64,000 bases of DNA from Pseudomonas bijieensis (GCF_013347965.1 NZ_CP048810.1:868001-932000), one strand, 5' to 3'. Shown: positions 36,462 through 45,287, counted from the first letter of the stretch. Numbers and translations: made by a program. The notes: generated by a model from the letters alone, not told the origin.

Positions 36462-36898
36462 GCGCAAGCATGCCTTTCATCCCGCCAATAGCCGGTCTGT
36501 CTCTCGACGATGAAGGCCCGGTGTTCGACAAACCTTGGCAGGCCCAGGCCTTTTCCCTGCTGCTGCACCTGCACCAAACCGGTCTGTTTCCCTGGAAGGA
36601 CTGGGTGCAGGTATTCAGCGACGAGATCAAGGCTGCCCCGGCGCAACCCGGAGAAAGCGTCAACGACACTTACTACCGGCAATGGATTACAGCGATGGAA
36701 AGAATGATCACCACACTCGGCTTAGCGGGTATGGAAGACATCACCCAGCGCACCGAGGAATGGCAGCGAGCTTACTTGAATACCCCCCATGGACAACCGG
36801 TGGCACTGCTCAATGCGAGTTGCCCACCGGCCCATGGAAACGGGCACGAACACCTGCCACGGCACGAGCCCGTAGCGATCAGCCGTGCCACTCGCTGA
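36458..36898 (+). CDS. Nitrile hydratase activator / metallochaperone (P14K/NhlE-like)
   Basis: A 146-residue protein homologous to the N-terminal part of the beta subunit (FDKPWQAQAFSLLLHLHQTG, FPWKDWVQVFSDEIK, YYRQWITAMERMI). That is the hallmark of cobalt-type activators that insert metal by self-subunit swapping. The C-terminal tail is polar with several His (PAHGNGHEHLPRHEP), suited to metal delivery. Iron-type systems instead use a large P47K GTPase, absent here, so this gene independently supports the cobalt assignment. It starts inside the beta stop codon. Confidence 0.85.
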   Translation: MSASMPFIPPIAGLSLDDEGPVFDKPWQAQAFSLLLHLHQTGLFPWKDWVQVFSDEIKAAPAQPGESVNDTYYRQWITAMERMITTLGLAGMEDITQRTEEWQRAYLNTPHGQPVALLNASCPPAHGNGHEHLPRHEPVAISRATR

Positions 36899-36957
36899 GG
36901 CCTGGATCGTCTTATTTTTAACTTTCGAGGTCGCGAAGCGGCCAAGGGGCAATCGTC

Positions 36958-37635
36958 ATGCATATCGAACCTAACCTGGTGGAAGCTGGAAAAATCTGGC
37001 TGAGCTATGTCACTGCCGCAGGTGTCGGCGCCTACACCCTCAAACTCGCTGCGCAAGCCATCGGTGAGCGTGGTGTCTTCTCGCTGCTAGCTCGCACTGT
37101 CACTGCCACGGCCTTGGTGTTCAGCTTCTTCGAGCTACTACCGCACTATCCAGTCGGTGTTTCCGAGGTGCATCTCATCCTGGGGTCAACCCTGTTCCTG
37201 CTGCTTGGCGCCGCCCCCGCGGCGGCGGGTCTCGCCCTGGGACTGCTGATTCAGAGCCTGTTCTTCGCGCCATTCGACCTGCCGCAATACGGCATGAACA
37301 TCACCACCCTTCTGGTACCGCTGTTCGCAGTCGCTACCCTGGCGAAACGCATCATCGCGCCAAACACGCCGTACGTGGAGCTGAGCTATAGACAAGCTCT
37401 GGGGCTGTCGACGGCCTTCCAGGCGGGCATTGTCGCCTGGGTTGCCTTCTGGGCCTTCTACGGGCAAGGCTTCACAGCAGAAAACGCAATGTCAATTCTG
37501 ACCTTCGGCAGTGCCTACATGACCGTTGTCACCCTCGAGCCGCTGTTGGACCTGGCCGTGCTGGCCGGTGCCAAGGCAACCCATCGATTGCGTGGTAGCA
37601 CGCTGGTCGAGCGCCGGCTGTACCAGGCCGCCTGA
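36958..37635 (+). CDS. cbiM: CbiM-family cobalt transport permease
   Basis: A 225-residue inner-membrane protein with about six hydrophobic helices. The N-terminus MHIEPN preserves the Met-His start that binds the metal in CbiM-type substrate components of ECF transporters. It lies 60 bp after the activator gene in the nitrile hydratase operon, so its natural role is cobalt supply. No CbiN, CbiQ or CbiO gene is beside it; it must work alone or borrow the energising module. AAGGGG precedes the ATG. Confidence 0.8.
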   Translation: MHIEPNLVEAGKIWLSYVTAAGVGAYTLKLAAQAIGERGVFSLLARTVTATALVFSFFELLPHYPVGVSEVHLILGSTLFLLLGAAPAAAGLALGLLIQSLFFAPFDLPQYGMNITTLLVPLFAVATLAKRIIAPNTPYVELSYRQALGLSTAFQAGIVAWVAFWAFYGQGFTAENAMSILTFGSAYMTVVTLEPLLDLAVLAGAKATHRLRGSTLVERRLYQAA

Positions 37636-37750
37636 GTCAGCGTACGCCAGTCCAAGTTCAGACCGTCCCCGGGCATTCGAAGGCCGTAATGCTCGGGGCA
37701 TCAAGAGCAAGAACCGCCCAGAAACCTCGTGAGCAAAGGCAGAGGTATTG

Positions 37751-38027
37751 ATGTTTTTCAGAAATAGCACTCGCAAGGAGCTGAAGCTGCTCGGCGACAG
37801 GCTGGAACAACCCGATGGCGAGGGGGTATCCATAGCGGCGAAAGATTCGTTACTGCGGCGGGTACTGGATGGCATAGAACGCCTGCTCGCCGATCGCACG
37901 GCGCTCCGACGGCCAGAGCCGGTGAGGCCGAAAGGGCTTCGCAGTAGTCGCCGACGAGGTCCGCAAGCTGGCCACCCGTACCAGCCAGGCGCTCCAACAG
38001 GCGGCCGACATGATCGAGAAGTACTGA
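37751..38027 (+). pseudogene. Remnant of a methyl-accepting chemotaxis protein gene
   Basis: ATG 37751 with AGAGGT begins an N-terminal piece (MFFRNSTRKELKLLGDRLEQ and about 30 more residues). In a different frame from 37935, the highly conserved MCP signature appears as GFAVVADEVRKLATRTSQAL and ends EKY plus stop at 38027. Several hundred codons between them are missing. This is a doubly broken MCP gene at the right edge of the aldoxime cluster. Confidence 0.75.
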
Positions 38028-38098
38028 GTTCGAGCTACTCGGTGCGAATGGGGGGAAAAATGGGGCATAACTCGATTTTTTTGAGCTGAAACCACCGT

Positions 38099-38145
38099 CC
38101 TAGAGCCCAGTCAAAATGTTTTTCGGGGATCCTGAGAGTCTCTGA
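38099..38145. repeat. Right flanking repeat fused to a LysR gene tail
   Basis: 38099-38138 repeats the block at 28907-28946. Overlapping it, 38116-38145 encodes MFFGDPESL and a stop, the same nine C-terminal residues as the LysR gene ending at 16069, with synonymous changes. An in-frame stop lies just before, so only the tail survives. Confidence 0.65.
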
Positions 38146-38164
38146 ATCATACCAGAGCAACCTG

Positions 38165-39058
38165 TCATGTGGACGGCTGCGGTTCACTGCCCGTCCTGCC
38201 CCAGAACTCTTCGGCAGACTGACTGAGGACTGCTTTTGGGCGAGTCAGATGAATTTCCAAAGGTATATCCCAGCTTTCGTCGAGCGCTCTGACTAAGCGC
38301 CCATCCAGGATTTCTTGCTCGGTGAGGCTCTTGGGTAACCACGCCACGCCTTTGCTTTCCAGGGCCATGGACATGAGTACCGCTGCAAGGTGGCTGCTGA
38401 AAAGTGGTTTGAGGTGGAGGTAGTCTTCCTTGCCACGCAGTCTGTGAGCAACGATACGCCCCAGTCCAGACTCATGGGTGTAAGCGAGGTATGGCAATGC
38501 CGCAGGCGAGGTGCCGAAGTTAGCGCAAGCACTCGCAAGAGGAACGAGAACGTCCTCACCCACCTTTTTGCTGATGAACTGATCGGGAGCCAGTAGAGGC
38601 GGAACGTCGGGATGACGGTGGCAGAGCAGAAACTGGACGTGGCCATGTATCAGCATCTGCTCACAAACAGCCATGCTATCCGAGTGCAGTTTCACGGCCT
38701 CAATCGGGGCACCGTTTTCCGAGCTTCGAAGCCACTTGGGGAAAAAAGTAAACGACAGCGAGTGAGTTGCAGCGAATTGCAGCGACCTGGCTGCCATTCC
38801 AGCGACCTCCTGAGCCTCGTTGCGCATCCGGTACAAATGTCGGGCAGCTTCCTGGGCGCTGGGCAAAATTTTCCTTCCTGCCTCGGTAAGGATGGCTCCT
38901 TGTGGGGTGCGCACAAACAGTTCAACCCCCATCCAATTCTCCAATGAACGCACTCTGCGACTGAAAGCCGGCTGAGTAACATGCCGCGCTTCTGCGGCAC
39001 GAACAAAGCTGCCGTATTCCGCTAGCGCTGAAAGATCTTCGAGCCAAACGAGTTCCAA
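38165..39058 (-). CDS. LysR-family transcriptional regulator
   Basis: A LysR regulator of about 298 residues with helix-turn-helix LEDLSALAEYGSFVRAAEAR and TQPAFSRRVRSLE, then an effector domain. The conserved N-terminus LELVWLEDL has no ATG in frame. A TTG at 39058 sits eight bases after GGGAGG, so I take that as the start. It is divergent from tarD with 99 bp between, so it likely activates the tartrate genes. The C-terminus ends in a short polar tail. Confidence 0.85.
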   Translation of the reverse strand: MELVWLEDLSALAEYGSFVRAAEARHVTQPAFSRRVRSLENWMGVELFVRTPQGAILTEAGRKILPSAQEAARHLYRMRNEAQEVAGMAARSLQFAATHSLSFTFFPKWLRSSENGAPIEAVKLHSDSMAVCEQMLIHGHVQFLLCHRHPDVPPLLAPDQFISKKVGEDVLVPLASACANFGTSPAALPYLAYTHESGLGRIVAHRLRGKEDYLHLKPLFSSHLAAVLMSMALESKGVAWLPKSLTEQEILDGRLVRALDESWDIPLEIHLTRPKAVLSQSAEEFWGRTGSEPQPST

Positions 39059-39157
39059 GGGCCATGCCTCCCGTGCATAGGGTGCGGCATTAATAGCATT
39101 GGGCGGGTGACATCGCAAAGCATAACGTGGGGTCACAAACAACAAGAGGACCCCGTC

Positions 39158-40327
39158 ATGCGCATCGTAGATATTCGTGAAAAAACTGTGTCTATCGCCT
39201 CGCCGATCGCCAATGCCTACATCGATTTTTCGAAAATGACCTGCTCAGTTGTCGCGGTCATCACAGATGTGATTCGCGACGGCAAACCCGTCATCGGCTA
39301 TGGCTTCAACTCCAACGGTCGCTACGGCCAAGGCGCACTGATGCGTGATCGCTTCCTGGCGCGCATCACCGAAGCTGATCCGGATACGCTGGTCGACCAT
39401 GAAAACAACAACCTGGATCCGTTCGCCATCTGGAAAACCCTGATGACCAACGAAAAGCCAGGCGGCCACGGCGAGCGCTCGGTCGCCGTTGGCACCATCG
39501 ACATGGCTGTATGGGATGCCGTCGCCAAGATTGAAGGCAAACCGCTGTATCGCCTGCTGGCTGACCGCTACCGTAACGGCGTCGCGGATGACAAGGTCTG
39601 GGTCTATGCAGCAGGTGGCTACTACTACCCTGGCAAAGATCAGACCAAGCTCAAAGCAGAAATGCAGAGCTATCTGGATCGTGGCTACGATGTCGTCAAG
39701 ATGAAAATTGGTGCGGTACCACTGGATGAAGATATTCGTCGCATCGAAGCGGTGCTTGAGGTGGTTGGCGACGGTCGTCGATTGGCGGTCGATGCCAACG
39801 GGCGTTTCGATCTACAGACCGGTATTGCTTACGCTGAAGCCATCAAGAAGTACAACCTCTTCTGGTACGAAGAGGTCGGCGATCCGCTGGATTATGCACT
39901 CCAGGCTGAGCTTGCCAATCACTATGAGCTGCCCATGGCCACTGGGGAAAACCTGTTCTCCCACCAGGATGCTCGTAACCTCCTGCGCCACGGCGGTATG
40001 CGACCTGACCGCGATTACCTCCAGTTCGACTGTGCTCTGTCCTACGGTCTCGTGGAGTACATGCGCACCCTGAAGGTGATGGAAGAAATGGGCTGGTCTT
40101 CCCGCCGTGTGGTTCCTCATGGTGGTCACCAGATGTCCCTGAACATCGCAGCCGGACTGCACTTGGGCGGCAACGAATCTTACCCTGACGTGTTCCAGCC
40201 CTTCGGCGGTTTCGCTGACGGCATCCGGGTCGAAAACAGCTATGTCGGGCTGCCGGATATTCCAGGTGTCGGCTTCGAAGCCAAGTCCGCTCTGTACGCA
40301 GTCATGCGTGAGCTGGGCGAAGGCTGA
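39158..40327 (+). CDS. tarD: D(-)-tartrate dehydratase-like enolase superfamily enzyme
   Basis: A 389-residue member of the mandelate racemase subgroup. Catalytic residues match those of Bradyrhizobium TarD when shifted by one: Lys183 in VVKMKIG, metal ligands Asp212 (VDANGRF), Glu238 (WYEEVGDP) and Glu264 (ATGENLF), and His321 in VPHGGHQ. TarD dehydrates D-tartrate to oxaloacetate. The N-terminal SNGRYGQGALMRDR loop of the family is also present. AAGAGGA precedes ATG 39158. A C4-dicarboxylate transporter gene follows, which fits uptake and use of tartrate. Confidence 0.88.
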   Translation: MRIVDIREKTVSIASPIANAYIDFSKMTCSVVAVITDVIRDGKPVIGYGFNSNGRYGQGALMRDRFLARITEADPDTLVDHENNNLDPFAIWKTLMTNEKPGGHGERSVAVGTIDMAVWDAVAKIEGKPLYRLLADRYRNGVADDKVWVYAAGGYYYPGKDQTKLKAEMQSYLDRGYDVVKMKIGAVPLDEDIRRIEAVLEVVGDGRRLAVDANGRFDLQTGIAYAEAIKKYNLFWYEEVGDPLDYALQAELANHYELPMATGENLFSHQDARNLLRHGGMRPDRDYLQFDCALSYGLVEYMRTLKVMEEMGWSSRRVVPHGGHQMSLNIAAGLHLGGNESYPDVFQPFGGFADGIRVENSYVGLPDIPGVGFEAKSALYAVMRELGEG

Positions 40328-40338
40328 TCACCCTCGAT

Positions 40339-40389
40339 CTGCGGTTTCTTTGAAAGAGGCCGCAGACTTAGGCGTCACCCAGTGACGCC
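40339..40389 (+). promoter_or_regulatory. Two adjacent hairpins between tarD and dctA
   Basis: CTGCGG/CCGCAG (40339-40365) is followed by a perfect GGCGTCAC-CCA-GTGACGCC stem (40371-40389). Neither has a U-tract. They may stabilise the tarD mRNA end or tune expression of dctA. Confidence 0.4.
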
Positions 40390-40429
40390 AAGCCACATGC
40401 CCATCACAAAAATAAAATGAGGTGCTTAC

Positions 40430-41737
40430 GTGGAAACTTCCAAGTCCCGCTGGTACAGCCAGCTGTATGTCCAAGTGCTGATCGGCATCGTGATCGGTGC
40501 AGCAATCGGTTACTTCGTACCTGATATCGGAGCCAAGCTCCAGCCCTTCGCCGATGGCTTCATCAAACTGATCAAAATGCTATTGGCGCCGATTATTTTC
40601 GGCACCGTGGTCGTGGGTATCGCAAAGATGGGCAGTATCAAAGAGGTCGGTCGGATTGGCGTAAAAGCGCTGATCTACTTTGAGATCCTATCCACCATCG
40701 CCTTGGTCGTTGGTCTCATCGTCGTCAACATCGTCAAGCCCGGCGTCGGCATGAACATTAACGCCAGCGCGCTTGATGGAAGTGCTGTCAGCAAGTACAG
40801 CCAGGCTGCCAGTGAACAGGGTGGCATCATTGATTTCTTCCTCAACATCATCCCCCCGACGTTCCTTGGCGCATTTTCCAATGGCGTCATGCTCCAAGTC
40901 ATCCTGCTTTCGGTATTGATGGGTATTGCTCTGGTTCAAATGGGTGAAACCAGCAAACCGCTGATCAACACCATAGATCTGTTCCTGCAAGGGCTGTTCA
41001 AGATCGTTGCCATGGTCATGCGCTTGGCGCCCATTGGGGCTGGTGCAGGTATGGCGTTCACGATCGGCAAGTACGGGATTGGTACCTTGCTGTCACTCGG
41101 TCAGTTGCTGGTCGCGCTCTACATCACAACCCTGGCTTTCATCGTGGTTGTGCTCGGTTCGGTTGCCAGATGGTCAGGTATGCCGTTGATGCAATTTCTC
41201 CGCTATTTCAAGGATGAAATTCTCATCACGCTTGGCACCTGTTCAACAGAAGCCGTGCTGCCACGAATGATGGTGAAACTTGAAAAGCTTGGCTGCAAAA
41301 AATCGGTGGTGGGCATGGTGCTGCCTACGGGTTACACCTTCAATGCAGATGGCACCTGCATCTATCTCACCATGGCCGCTATCTTCATCGCCCAGGCGAC
41401 CAATACCCCCCTGAGTTTCATGGATCAGATGATTCTGTTAGGCGTATTCCTGCTGACATCCAAAGGCTCGGCCGGTGTGGCGGGTGCGGGGTTTGTGACG
41501 TTGGCTGCAACGCTGACAACCATCCACTCCATTCCACTGGTGGGACTCGTTTTGCTCTTGGGCATTGACCGGTTCCTGAACGAAGCGCGGGCCGTGACCA
41601 ATCTGATCGGCAATGGCATCGGCACCATCGCCATTGCCAAGTGGGATAATTCGTTCGATGTCGAGGCCTGCGAGCGTGAAATTGCTGCCATGAAAAATGA
41701 AAAGGCGGCACGGAAGGCATTGCTGGCGCAAAAATAA
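40430..41737 (+). CDS. dctA: C4-dicarboxylate transporter DctA (DAACS family)
   Basis: A 435-residue inner-membrane cation/dicarboxylate symporter with eight helices and two re-entrant loops. Family motifs include LLAPIIFGTVVVGIA, TLGTCSTEAVLP (serine-rich loop analogue), GYTFNADGTCIY and KGSAGVAGAGF. It starts with GTG, preceded by AGGTG. As tarD lies just upstream, this copy probably takes up tartrate or a related diacid. Full length; no truncation. Confidence 0.92.
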   Translation: METSKSRWYSQLYVQVLIGIVIGAAIGYFVPDIGAKLQPFADGFIKLIKMLLAPIIFGTVVVGIAKMGSIKEVGRIGVKALIYFEILSTIALVVGLIVVNIVKPGVGMNINASALDGSAVSKYSQAASEQGGIIDFFLNIIPPTFLGAFSNGVMLQVILLSVLMGIALVQMGETSKPLINTIDLFLQGLFKIVAMVMRLAPIGAGAGMAFTIGKYGIGTLLSLGQLLVALYITTLAFIVVVLGSVARWSGMPLMQFLRYFKDEILITLGTCSTEAVLPRMMVKLEKLGCKKSVVGMVLPTGYTFNADGTCIYLTMAAIFIAQATNTPLSFMDQMILLGVFLLTSKGSAGVAGAGFVTLAATLTTIHSIPLVGLVLLLGIDRFLNEARAVTNLIGNGIGTIAIAKWDNSFDVEACEREIAAMKNEKAARKALLAQK

Positions 41738-41840
41738 TCTGTAAGCGATCCGGTCATTGCGCGTCAAAAGCGGCTATGACCGGTAGTGCCTTCCAGGTCT
41801 CGTTCAACACATGAGGCCTAATGTCCGCAATCAACGCGAC

Positions 41841-42467
41841 CTACGAGGCGCTGGGCGGACAAAGTGGCATGGAGGAAGGCGCGTTACTCTTTTTCAGACT
41901 TTCGGGGCTGCCAGCACACAGACCATCCATCACCAAGTTCATCAGTCTTGCGAGACGCGAGCGCCATTCGCTCTGGGCATCCATTTGCCATATTCCAGCG
42001 ATGGCTAGAAAGAAGTCATCATTGGTTATCCCGCTGCGAATCGTTCCGGCCTTTTCATTTGCCCTCAAAAGCAACTCGGCTGCCGCCTGGACGGGAGCGT
42101 ATCCGCACTTTCCCGGGAACTCATAAATGGACGCAGCTTGTTGTATGGCAGTCGCGAGCCCTGCCTTCGTCATCGCATATTCAGCAAGGCAGTCCATCCA
42201 TTCACGGAGGGCCTCTTTAGGTGGTTTGGTCGCGAGGAACTGTTCCGCCAACGCTGCCACCTGCTGCATCTCGAATTGATAAACCTCGAATACCAGCTTC
42301 TCTCGGGTGGCGAAATGGCGATAGAACGTGCCCTGCCCCACACCAGCCTTCTTGGCGATCGTGCTCAAGGGAACCGCAGGATCGCGAGTCAGCTCAACCA
42401 CCGCGACCTCCAGTATCCGTTCGCGGTTTTTCTTGGCGTCAGAACGCATCACCAGCTCGTCAGTCAT
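41841..42467 (-). CDS. TetR-family transcriptional repressor
   Basis: A 208-residue TetR-type repressor with HTH at residues 14-55 (RERILEVAVVEL, LSTIAKKAGVGQGTFYRHFA). The C-terminal domain of the TetR_C_33-like type would bind a ligand. ATG 42467 is chosen; a TTG two codons upstream has better SD spacing. It is divergent from an SDR gene, and the gap contains two similar palindromes that must be its operators. Confidence 0.9.
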   Translation of the reverse strand: MTDELVMRSDAKKNRERILEVAVVELTRDPAVPLSTIAKKAGVGQGTFYRHFATREKLVFEVYQFEMQQVAALAEQFLATKPPKEALREWMDCLAEYAMTKAGLATAIQQAASIYEFPGKCGYAPVQAAAELLLRANEKAGTIRSGITNDDFFLAIAGIWQMDAQSEWRSRLARLMNLVMDGLCAGSPESLKKSNAPSSMPLCPPSAS

Positions 42468-42498
42468 GAGCAAAGTTTTCCTTCAATGCATTGCTAAG

Positions 42499-42540
42499 CG
42501 GACAGCTGTCCGGTATTTTCTAAAAGTGGACACTTGTCCG
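42499..42540. promoter_or_regulatory. Twin TetR operators
   Basis: CGGACAGCTGTCCG (42499-42512) is a perfect 14-bp palindrome, and TGGACACTTGTCCG (42527-42540) is a close relative, spaced 28 bp centre to centre. Both lie in the 100-bp gap between the TetR and SDR genes. Confidence 0.75.
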
Positions 42541-42567
42541 ATTAACCGTTTTCCCTTGGAGTTTACT

Positions 42568-43326
42568 ATGAACGGCACTGGCAACACGATTCTGGTTACT
42601 GGCGGCACCTCGGGCATCGGCCTCGGTCTGGCGCTCAGGCTTCATCAGGCGGGCAATAAAGTCATCATCGCTGGACGTCGCAAGGCTCTGCTCGACAAGA
42701 TCGCGTCGGAGCATCCAGGTATTGAATCAGTATTGCTGGACATCTGCGATCCGCACTCCATCCAGCGCAGCAGCGAAGCGCTTGCGATCAGCCATCCAAA
42801 TCTCAACGTTCTCATAAACAATGCCGGGATTATGCAGTGGGAGAATCTGACTGAGCCGCAAGGCCTGCGCACAGCCGAAGATATCGTGACAACGAACTTA
42901 CTTGGCACGATTCGCATGGTGTATGCATTTACTCCCCAACTGCTCAAACAACCCAGCGCAACCATTATGAACGTCAGCTCGGCCCTGGCATTCGTTCCAC
43001 TACCTGCCACACCGACCTACAGCGCCACCAAGGCAGCGGTTCATTCGTTCACTCAAAGTCTTCGAGTACAGTTGGAGGACTCCTCCGTCGAAGTTATCGA
43101 GCTTGCGCCGCCGGGTGTGCGCACCACTTTGCTCGGGCAGGAAAATGACGAGCACGCGATGCCTCTGGAGGAGTTTTTGGATGAAATCTTTGAACTGCTA
43201 AAGATCTCTCCGACCCCATCAGAACTCGTTGTTGAGCGCGCCAAACCATTAAGGTTTGCTGAAGCGACGGGTTCACATGACGAAGTGTTGAAAATGCTTG
43301 CGGCGTACAAACCTCCGGCAGAGTGA
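42568..43326 (+). CDS. Short-chain dehydrogenase/reductase, DltE-like
   Basis: A 252-residue SDR with TGGTSGIG at residues 11-18, INNAGIMQWE, MNVSSALAF and YSATKAAVHS (catalytic Tyr and Lys). The C-terminal half (APPGVRTTLLGQ) matches the DltE-like SDR group commonly found under a divergent TetR repressor. The substrate is not known. TTGGAG precedes ATG 42568. The divergent TetR gene with twin operators implies induction by a small molecule. Confidence 0.9.
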   Translation: MNGTGNTILVTGGTSGIGLGLALRLHQAGNKVIIAGRRKALLDKIASEHPGIESVLLDICDPHSIQRSSEALAISHPNLNVLINNAGIMQWENLTEPQGLRTAEDIVTTNLLGTIRMVYAFTPQLLKQPSATIMNVSSALAFVPLPATPTYSATKAAVHSFTQSLRVQLEDSSVEVIELAPPGVRTTLLGQENDEHAMPLEEFLDEIFELLKISPTPSELVVERAKPLRFAEATGSHDEVLKMLAAYKPPAE

Positions 43327-43578
43327 CATTGACCTTGTGGGTATTGCCTTATGCGGTCATTCGGCTAACCAGATGAGATCGCTCCAGGCAACCACATGCA
43401 CACGGATCGTGCATTGTTTACCAACAGCATGACCTCTCATTCTTGAAAAGTCGTATTTACCAGAGTCAGACGACAGGCGTGCGCATCCCAGGTTGCAGGC
43501 TTCACGGTGCGCTAATTCATTCGCATACCCAGGCAGACAGTCACTTAAATATTGGTTGTAGGTAAGGAGGTTCTTAAA

Positions 43579-44313
43579 GTGAAAATCGGAATTATCGGTG
43601 CCGGCAATATTGGGGCTACCCTAGCCCGCAAGCTCGCTGCGTGCGGCCATGAAGTTAAGCTGGCAAACTCGAAAGGCCCTCAGAGCATCCAGAACCTTGC
43701 CAATGAAATCGGCGTGCACGCGGTGACCAGGGAAGATGTTGTTTCCGAGGTAGACGTGATCATCCTCTCGATCCCCTTCGCGAAATACCCAGATCTCAAA
43801 CAGACGCTGAGTAGTGTCCCCAAGAAAATCGTCGTAATTGACACATCCAATTATTATCCCGGGCGCGATGGGGCAATCAAGGAAGTTGATGACGGCAAGC
43901 CCGAGAGCATTTGGGTAAGCGAGCAGATCGGCCACCCGGTCATCAAGGCTTGGAACGCGGTCCTCGCAGCGACCCTTGCCGACAATAGGCAGGCAGACGG
44001 GGCTGCAGCACGCATCGCCTTACCGGTAGCCGGGGATGACACTCAGGCTGAGTCAATCGCACGGCATCTCGTTGAGGATACGGGCTTTATCGCACTTGCC
44101 GCGGGTAGCCTTGAAGATTCGTGGCGTCAGCAACCAGGTACACCCGCCTACTGCACCGAGCTGACATTGCCGGAGCTGAAATTGGCGCTGCAAGCGGCAG
44201 ACAAGGCGCGAGCGCCTCAAAACCGCGACGCATTGATCGCCAAGTTTATGACTCCCGACAGTCAGTTCACACACGAGCAAATTGTTGCCACCAACCGCGC
44301 TATGACAGCCTGA
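43579..44313 (+). CDS. NADP-binding F420-reductase-like oxidoreductase
   Basis: A 244-residue Rossmann protein with GIIGAGNIGATLARKL at the N-terminus and an ANSKGPQS segment reminiscent of the 2'-phosphate site of NADPH-dependent F420 reductase relatives (NpdG-like, YbaP-type). Pseudomonads lack F420, so it likely reduces another partner. It starts with GTG 43579, nine bases after a perfect AAGGAGG. It stands alone, followed by a terminator hairpin. Confidence 0.8.
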   Translation: MKIGIIGAGNIGATLARKLAACGHEVKLANSKGPQSIQNLANEIGVHAVTREDVVSEVDVIILSIPFAKYPDLKQTLSSVPKKIVVIDTSNYYPGRDGAIKEVDDGKPESIWVSEQIGHPVIKAWNAVLAATLADNRQADGAAARIALPVAGDDTQAESIARHLVEDTGFIALAAGSLEDSWRQQPGTPAYCTELTLPELKLALQAADKARAPQNRDALIAKFMTPDSQFTHEQIVATNRAMTA

Positions 44314-44340
44314 CTATCGTGTTCGATTGCTGAAAATCAT

Positions 44341-44370
44341 GGTGGTCGCCCTTCGTACGACCACCCCCTT
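44341..44370. terminator. Bidirectional terminator hairpin
   Basis: GGTGGTCG (44341-44348) pairs with CGACCACC (44358-44365) around a 9-base loop between convergent genes. The plus side is followed by CCCTTT. Confidence 0.6.
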
Positions 44371-45287
44371 TAAAACACGAAGCTATGCCCCAACTCCCCT
44401 TCCATCCAACCCAAGAATCGCCTGACCCTGGGAAAACTGGAGTGAGCCTTCGGGAACACCAGGTGGTGGGCGGCCACCGGAGAACTCAAGGCTTCGGGGG
44501 CGACCTCAACCAGCGAACCATTGGCGAGGTATTTTTGTGCCAGCAGTGTGCTTTCGAGGGCGAATCCCAAGCCGTGGCTCGCCGCTTCCAGGCTCATGTA
44601 GGATCGGTCAAAACTCAAGGCGTAGGGTTTTTCAGGGCGTGCCAGGCCATGCTGGGCGAACCACTCAGGCCATCGGAGCAAGGTCGCTTCGGAAAGGATC
44701 AGATCTTCAGCCAGGAGATCGGTTGCGTTTTTTACCGCGCAGCGCGCGATCAGCTTGGGCGAAGCCAGCACAGCGAAGCTCTCGTTGCGCACGGTGCGCA
44801 CTTCATAGCTGGGCCAATTCGGCCGACCGTGGCGAATATCGACATCGATCTTGTCCTGGCTGAAATGCAGCGATTCGTAGGAGCAAGACAAGTTGATCTG
44901 GATGTCCGGGTTGCTCAGGCGAAATGACTCCAACCTTGGCATCAGCCAGAGCAAGCCAAAGCTGGGGGAGGAATGCAGCCGCAGGCAATCCAGACTGACG
45001 TCACTCGCTGCCCGCTCGGTGGCGACCTCGAGGCTCTGCAACAAACCGGAAATGTCCTTCAAGTACTGCTCACCGACCGGTGTCAGCGTCACCCCACGGG
45101 CTGCCCGCACGAATAACTGTCGGCCAATCATGACCTCCAGTTTGGCCAGTTGGTGGCTGATCGCTGACGGCGTGAGGTCCAGCACTTCGGCGGCTCTTGC
45201 CAGGTTGCCAAAACGGGCGGTCTGCTCGAAGGCTTGAATTGCTCTCAGCGGTGGCAGGTTGGATGAAGGGGTATCGTCCTGGCGCAT
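44370..45287 (-). CDS. LysR-family regulator, GcvA-like
   Basis: A 305-residue regulator with HTH PPLRAIQAFEQTARFGNLAR and LTPSAISHQLAKLE, the GcvA-like signature, and a full effector domain. It is divergent from the SDR-MFS-transketolase operon with 190 bp between, so it should control that operon. Ligand unknown. Confidence 0.9.
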   Translation of the reverse strand: MRQDDTPSSNLPPLRAIQAFEQTARFGNLARAAEVLDLTPSAISHQLAKLEVMIGRQLFVRAARGVTLTPVGEQYLKDISGLLQSLEVATERAASDVSLDCLRLHSSPSFGLLWLMPRLESFRLSNPDIQINLSCSYESLHFSQDKIDVDIRHGRPNWPSYEVRTVRNESFAVLASPKLIARCAVKNATDLLAEDLILSEATLLRWPEWFAQHGLARPEKPYALSFDRSYMSLEAASHGLGFALESTLLAQKYLANGSLVEVAPEALSSPVAAHHLVFPKAHSSFPRVRRFLGWMEGELGHSFVF

